From Solen grandis (Eukaryota; Mollusca; Bivalvia; Adapedonta; Solenidae), in assembly GCA_021229015.1 (NCBI GenBank), contig CM037789.1, forward strand, positions 36,770,469-36,834,468: DNA of 64,000 nt. Reading direction: 5' to 3'. Within the stretch, counting starts at the first letter, position 1. Every line of letters starts with the position of its first letter. Made by a program: the position numbers and the translations under genes. Shown here piece after piece: positions 59,778 through 64,000 of this stretch. The notes under the pieces are model-generated. The model was not told where the DNA came from. It ran no database searches and saw only the letters and a program-made list of their open reading frames with translations.

Positions 59778-60038
59778 ATTGTATTTTATCCATTTCAGAT
59801 GGCCGATTCCGGGACGATGAGGTGGAAAATCTACATCTGCTAGACACAGCGTTAGAGAATGGTTTTGAGTTTTGCTGAATGCTTTAGAAGTATGAAAGTG
59901 TTCAACAGTTTTTGCTACGTGATAAATACATATCTGTCCGAGGAACTAACATAACATCTGAAGCAGATCTGGAAGAACTTTATTTCAGTCTGATATTGAT
60001 GAGTAACCATAGTCTGGAAAAGCATTGCGGATGGTTTT
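59778..60038 (+). pseudogene. 5' part of the unassigned unit gene, copy 3
   Basis: A pyrimidine-rich TTTATCCATTTCAG (59785-59798) resembles a 3' splice site. After it a frame reads DDEVENLHLLDTALENGFEF (59815-59873), then shifts through fragments such as SGRTLFQSDIDE (~59965-60000) before the LINE. The same opening is damaged in copies 1 and 2. It is not recognised as any family. The acidic N-terminus could be an exon of a small host-type gene or of an unidentified mobile element. Confidence 0.35.
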
Positions 60039-60619
60039 CTTTTTTTTTTATCATTTATTCTTCATGATATTTACATGTTAAAACATTCATATATGTATAT
60101 AGATAATATGGTATAAAACATACATAAATTCATACTATCATTTTGATAAATATCATTGTCTTTTTGTTGTTTGTCTCCCCTTGTGTTTTTATAGAAGATT
60201 TAAATTATATTAAAATAAAGATTAAATAAAGAAGCAAGAAAGAAAGGGATAAAGATGGAAAAAAAGAAGAACGCGAACACTCTGGCCAAATCACATACGT
60301 TAATTATGTAGAATATTTTAATATTCCAAAAAATTAATCCAGGTATCTCTAAAATGTTTGGATTCTATCGTTATTAAGTGCAATTTGTTTTCTAGAATTA
60401 ATCTGTGTTCGAAATAACGGATAAAATGATTAAATATTGGTTGTTTTTTGTTTATATTTCATACTAAATATGAAATACTTCACTAAATAATCATGTAGTT
60501 TATGCAGACGCCTTGTTATTTTTTAGTTGTAGACCAAACAGAATAACTTGCATGGATAGTTGTATCGGTATTGTTTTTGTTTCATGTAATTTGCACTTCA
60601 AACCAGAGTTTTGTCACAT

Positions 60620-60690
60620 GGGACATTCCCAGAATAAGTGTTCTATAGTTTCATAATTCATGCTGCAAAAATCGCATAGGTTTGAGTTTG
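60620..60690 (-). pseudogene. LINE C-terminal zinc knuckle
   Basis: Reads CDFCSMNYETIEHLFWEC, a C-x2-C-x9-H-x4-C arrangement found at the C-terminus of many L1/Tx1-like ORF2 proteins. It is in frame with the RT-containing reading frame but separated from it by a single TAA at about 60740. Confidence 0.75.
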
Positions 60691-60739
60691 TTAATTTTTG
60701 TTTATAGAGAAGCGTATTTGTTGGTATGATTCTTGTTAA

Positions 60740-62680
60740 TTATTTTATATTGGAAACTTCGTAAGTAATTGTCGCATGTTGTTTGAAATGGATTATGTTT
60801 AATTTTTCCCAGTTAAGTTGTTTTTGTAATATTAATTCCCATTTATTTTGAGACGAATGAGTTTGGGTTTTATGTTTTATTGTGTTAAGTTGTATATTAT
60901 ACAAGAATTTATTCGCATATTTTGATTTTAAGATAATATCATGTAGACATGCGTCTCTATTATAATATGGTGCCTTCATCGATAAGTGACTGTTTAAAGG
61001 TTTTAGATATATGTGAGATGAGTTGAAAATATTTAAAGAAGTCTTGTTGGTTGATATTGTATAATGTTTTGAATTCTTCGAATGTATAAAATCTGTTCGT
61101 TCTATAATCAAATAGTGTTCTAGAAATGTGATTCCTTTGTTGTGCCATTTTTTATAGTATATTATTGTTTTGTCCACTTTAATATTCTGGTTATTCCATA
61201 TAATTGATTTTCCAAAGTATTCTTTATCTGATATCTGTTTAATATCGAACCATGCCTGCATGATATCTAATAGAAATAAGTTTGATTGACATATATATTC
61301 GACATCTTGTTTATTTGGCGTACATTGAAATACAAGAGTCCCTCCATATGGTTTTAGTTGCATTTCTATAAAACTTTTCCAACTGATGTTGTTATTCGAA
61401 AGCATTCTTTTGACCCAACTTGCTTTAATAGATCTTAGGAATAATGTCAAATCAACCATTTTTAATCCACCATTGATATAGCTTTGTTTAAGTGTGTTTC
61501 TTTTAATTTTATCCGGTTTATTGTTCCAAATAAATTTATACATTTCGGATTCAATTTCTTTTAGAGTTTCGTTAGAAGGATTAGGTAGGACTGTAAATGG
61601 ATAAACAAGTTTAGGCAGTGCAAATGTTTTAATTACGGTTATTTTACCCATTATTGATAATTTCCTCTTTTTCCAATTATTTAAACAATTGTAAAATTCT
61701 TTTATTTTATTAACATAGTTCAGATGTATATTATCTGTTGTTGAATTTGTGAATACCATCCCAAGGGCCTTTGCAGATTTAGATGTCCAAATCATTTTTT
61801 TTCTTTTCTTGTAGACAATATCCGTATATTTTAGTGAACCTACTCTTAGTACGGTGGTTTTGTTTGCATTTAACTTTAATCCGGAGATTATGCCAAATTT
61901 ACCTATAGTTTCTATTAAAGTGTTAAAAGATTGCTCAGTGCCATCCGTTATAAAAGTAGCGTCATCTGCAAACATAGTTTGTTTGATTTCAGTATCGTTT
62001 ATAATTATACCTTTTATGTCTTTATTGTGTTTTACTGCATTTGATAATAATTCAATACATATAATGAATAAATATGAGGACAGAGGACACCCTTGTCTAA
62101 CACCACGCTCAATTTCGATTGAGTTTGATAAATATCCATTGTTAATTATAACGCTTGTTATATTATTGTAAAATAATTCAATCCATTGTATAAGACTTGT
62201 ACTAAAATTAAAGTGCTTAAGACATTTTATCAAAAATCTATGGGATAGGCTATCAAATGCCTTTTCAAAATCTGAGAAGATTATTATGCCATCTTTGTCT
62301 GAATTATTTAAATACTCAATAGTATCAAATAGTAGTCTTACATTTTCACCAATATATCTACCTTTTATAAATCCTGTTTGTGTTTCGTGTATTATAGATT
62401 TTATGTGTTTTTTTTATTCTGTTTGCGATGGACTTAGATGCTAATTTGTAGTCGACATTTAGTAAGCTAATTGGTCGCCAATTCGATAAAATAGTAGTAT
62501 CTTTATTATGTTTTGGAAGAAGGGTAATAACACTCTGTCGCTGAAGTTCAGTGAGAGAGCCATGAGTGTACGAGAAATTAATCGAGTCAAGATAATATTT
62601 TTTAAGTCATTCCAAAATATTTTATAAAATTCTACAGTTATTCCGTCAGAGCCGGGACTTTTGCAATTTTCATCTCTTTA
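60740..62680 (-). pseudogene. LINE reverse transcriptase region
   Basis: RT blocks in order are SPGSDGITVEF (~62655), then after frameshifts NWRPISLLNVDYK-type sequence (~62480), TGFIKGRYIGENVRLL (~62360), IIFSDFEKAFDS (~62270), and a continuous 497-codon frame from 62233. That frame has GVRQGCPLS at residues 44-52, the catalytic FADD at 88-91 (~61972), GLKLNANKT at 118-126 and LPKLVYPFTVLPNPS near residue 207. The enzyme would reverse transcribe element RNA at the nicked target. The upstream part needs two to three frameshifts and the frame ends at a TAA before the zinc knuckle. Confidence 0.9.
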
Positions 62681-63199
62681 AGTGATGTCTGTACTTCTCT
62701 TTCCGTAATTATGCCTTCCATTTCACGTTTTTGTTCTTCAGAGAGTTTGGTGATAGGAATGTCAAAAAAAAGTAATTATTTTCACTTTCAGGTTCTGTTT
62801 GTTTCTTATAAAGTTTTTCATAATAGTCTTTTTCTGCTTTTAATCATTGTTTATTTTTTCGGTTCCATTTATTTGTTCAGCTTTAGATCGTATTAATAGT
62901 CCATTTATATGTTTGTCATGTATGATACATAGCTTTGTTGTTAGTTCATCGAGTTCATTTTTCATCTGTTCGATTTGTATTTGATTGTTATTGATATATA
63001 TTAGTTTTTCAAGAGCATTTATTTTATTTGTTAATGTCTTTTCTTCTAATGTATCTCTTCTTTTTTGATAGGATGCAAATTTGAGGATTAGTGTTATTGT
63101 TTATTTCTACGGTGTCTGTTATACATTTCCTAATAGAATTTTGATACTCGTTATTTAAGATAAGACTATTATTAAGTTTAAAATATCCTGGTCCTTTTG

Positions 63200-63924
63200 T
63201 ACTCTTTGTAAAATCTATTGTGGTTGAGATACAAGAGTGGTCAGTTTTATAACCAGTATAAATCTTCGTACTTTTCACAGAATTTGTCAATGAATTTGAT
63301 ATTAGAAAATAATCAAGACGACTGAAGACAATTGGTTTAATTGAGCTATGCCAAGTGAACCGTTTGGTATTTGGATGTTTGACGCGCCATATATCTGATA
63401 GGGAATGTGATTCTATTAATGATTGTAATGATTTTCTACATTTTGAGTGCGAGTCTTTTAGTCCGTTCTTTTGTCAATTTGTGTATTAAGAATGGTATTA
63501 AAGTCTCCTCCAATGATGAATTGTATATTGGTATGGTTTGTAAAAATAATTCTAATTTCTCAAAAACGGAGTTCTCATCAGCGTTCGGTCCATATATGTT
63601 TATAAGTGTTAATATTGAATCATTAATATTGATATCAACCGCGTGTATTCTGTTTTGGACTATTATGTATTGATTTTCTACAACTATATTGCTTCGTGGA
63701 TTTATTAAAATTGCTGTACCTTCCTTGTTCCGAAAGATACCATTAAGCACACATTGTCCTCCCCATTCATGTTTTAGTTGACTCTTTATAGTTTCAGTTA
63801 AGTGAGTTTCTTGCAGAAAGTATATATCTGCATTTTGGTTTTTTAGCCATTGAAATACTTGAGTTCTTTTAAGATTTTGGCACAAACCCCGGACGTTCAT
63901 AGATAAGATCTTTAATTCAGACAT
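63200..63924 (-). pseudogene. LINE APE-type endonuclease
   Basis: Begins MSELKILSMNVRGL (start ATG at 63924). It contains the catalytic glutamate in FLQETHL (residues 36-42), INIYGPN, and after a frameshift IIGGDFNT (~63505), SLSDIWR (~63395), FTWHSS (~63350), SRLDYFLIS (~63315) and TDHSCIS (~63235), the expected order of APE-like nuclease motifs. It would nick target DNA to prime reverse transcription. One or two single-base shifts near 63440-63540 break the frame. Confidence 0.9.
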
Positions 63925-64000
63925 ACTATGATATTGAAAATTCCAGTTTAAAAGATATGTTTGTTAACCAGAGTGTACGTTCTTGAGACAAAAAAGATAG

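Larger units (their letters stand above)
58671..60038 (+). repeat. ~6.6-kb tandem unit, copy 3 (interrupted)
   Basis: The cleanest left end of the unit, cut at 60038 by a LINE tail. The homology stops within GGAAAAGCATTGCGGATGG, a point that continues uninterrupted in copies 1 (~46750) and 2 (~53283). The rest of the unit may resume beyond the LINE, outside the window. Confidence 0.85.
60039..64000 (-). mobile_element. Tx1/L1-like LINE, ORF2, extends past window
   Basis: Reads right to left with an A-rich 3' tail at 60039-60050 and a 3' UTR of about 570 bp. ORF2 has a start ATG at 63924 and encodes an APE-type endonuclease, reverse transcriptase and C-terminal zinc knuckle. ORF1 would lie beyond 64000. 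The element interrupts copy 3 of the 6.6-kb unit. Only a few frameshifts and one in-frame stop disturb ORF2, so it is younger or better sequenced than the LINE at 26407. The two have similar RT domains and may be from related families. Confidence 0.9.

Noticed and set aside
61854..62171. 105-codon plus-strand frame
   Set aside because: It is the antisense shadow of the LINE reverse transcriptase containing the FADD motif.

Overview
This is non-coding, repeat-dominated eukaryotic DNA, almost certainly from a metazoan and most plausibly a lophotrochozoan such as a bivalve mollusc. That placement is inference. It rests on the APE-type Tx1/L1-like LINEs, a Ty3/Gypsy-class LTR element with integrase ahead of reverse transcriptase, a tRNA-derived SINE, abundant 22-43 bp minisatellites and AT-rich spacer. 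I find no intact host protein gene and no bacterial or phage signature. Base quality is uneven. Many stretches (1-3000, 8363-24250, 26000-30000, 46000-54000) have inflated homopolymers and indels that break every reading frame, while 3200-8260, 30360-36700 and 55300-64000 read much more cleanly. Two 100-base N gaps split the window.

Layout. 1-6220: AT-rich unique sequence with a tRNA-like relic (1921-1991) and one half of a dispersed repeat. 6222-7640: 31-bp minisatellite. 7729-7935: an array of 22-bp palindromic units. 8363-24250: a complex satellite with an ~860-bp unit plus internal ~340-bp and ~190-bp sub-repeats, each major unit carrying a CTCF-like motif. 24351-25570, 33966-34591 and 35878-36670: three blocks of one 33-bp minisatellite, into which an LTR retrotransposon has inserted. 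25571-33965 (minus strand): that element, with gag, protease, integrase, reverse transcriptase and RNase H in that order, a tRNA-Pro type primer-binding site and ~1.28-kb LTRs. Its downstream LTR is itself split by a 5'-truncated LINE (26407-28967). 34592-35872: a complete solo LTR with 5-bp flanking duplications. 36670-42790: mixed unique sequence with a SINE, a 49-base G run and a 43-bp minisatellite. 42788-45345: a 34-bp minisatellite that runs directly into telomere-like GGGTTA sequence. 45430-60038: a ~6.6-kb unit repeated in tandem (two full copies and a partial third). Each copy begins with telomere-like G tracts and carries a promoter-like block and an unidentified, frame-broken gene-like segment. 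60039-64000 (minus strand): a LINE with endonuclease, reverse transcriptase and zinc-knuckle motifs that interrupts the third copy.

The most notable items are the integrase-before-RT (Gmr1-type) pol order, the 6.6-kb tandem unit with telomere-like junctions, the palindrome array with a paired arm change that keeps the dyad, and the recurrent CTCF-like and nuclear-receptor-like motifs in the large satellite.
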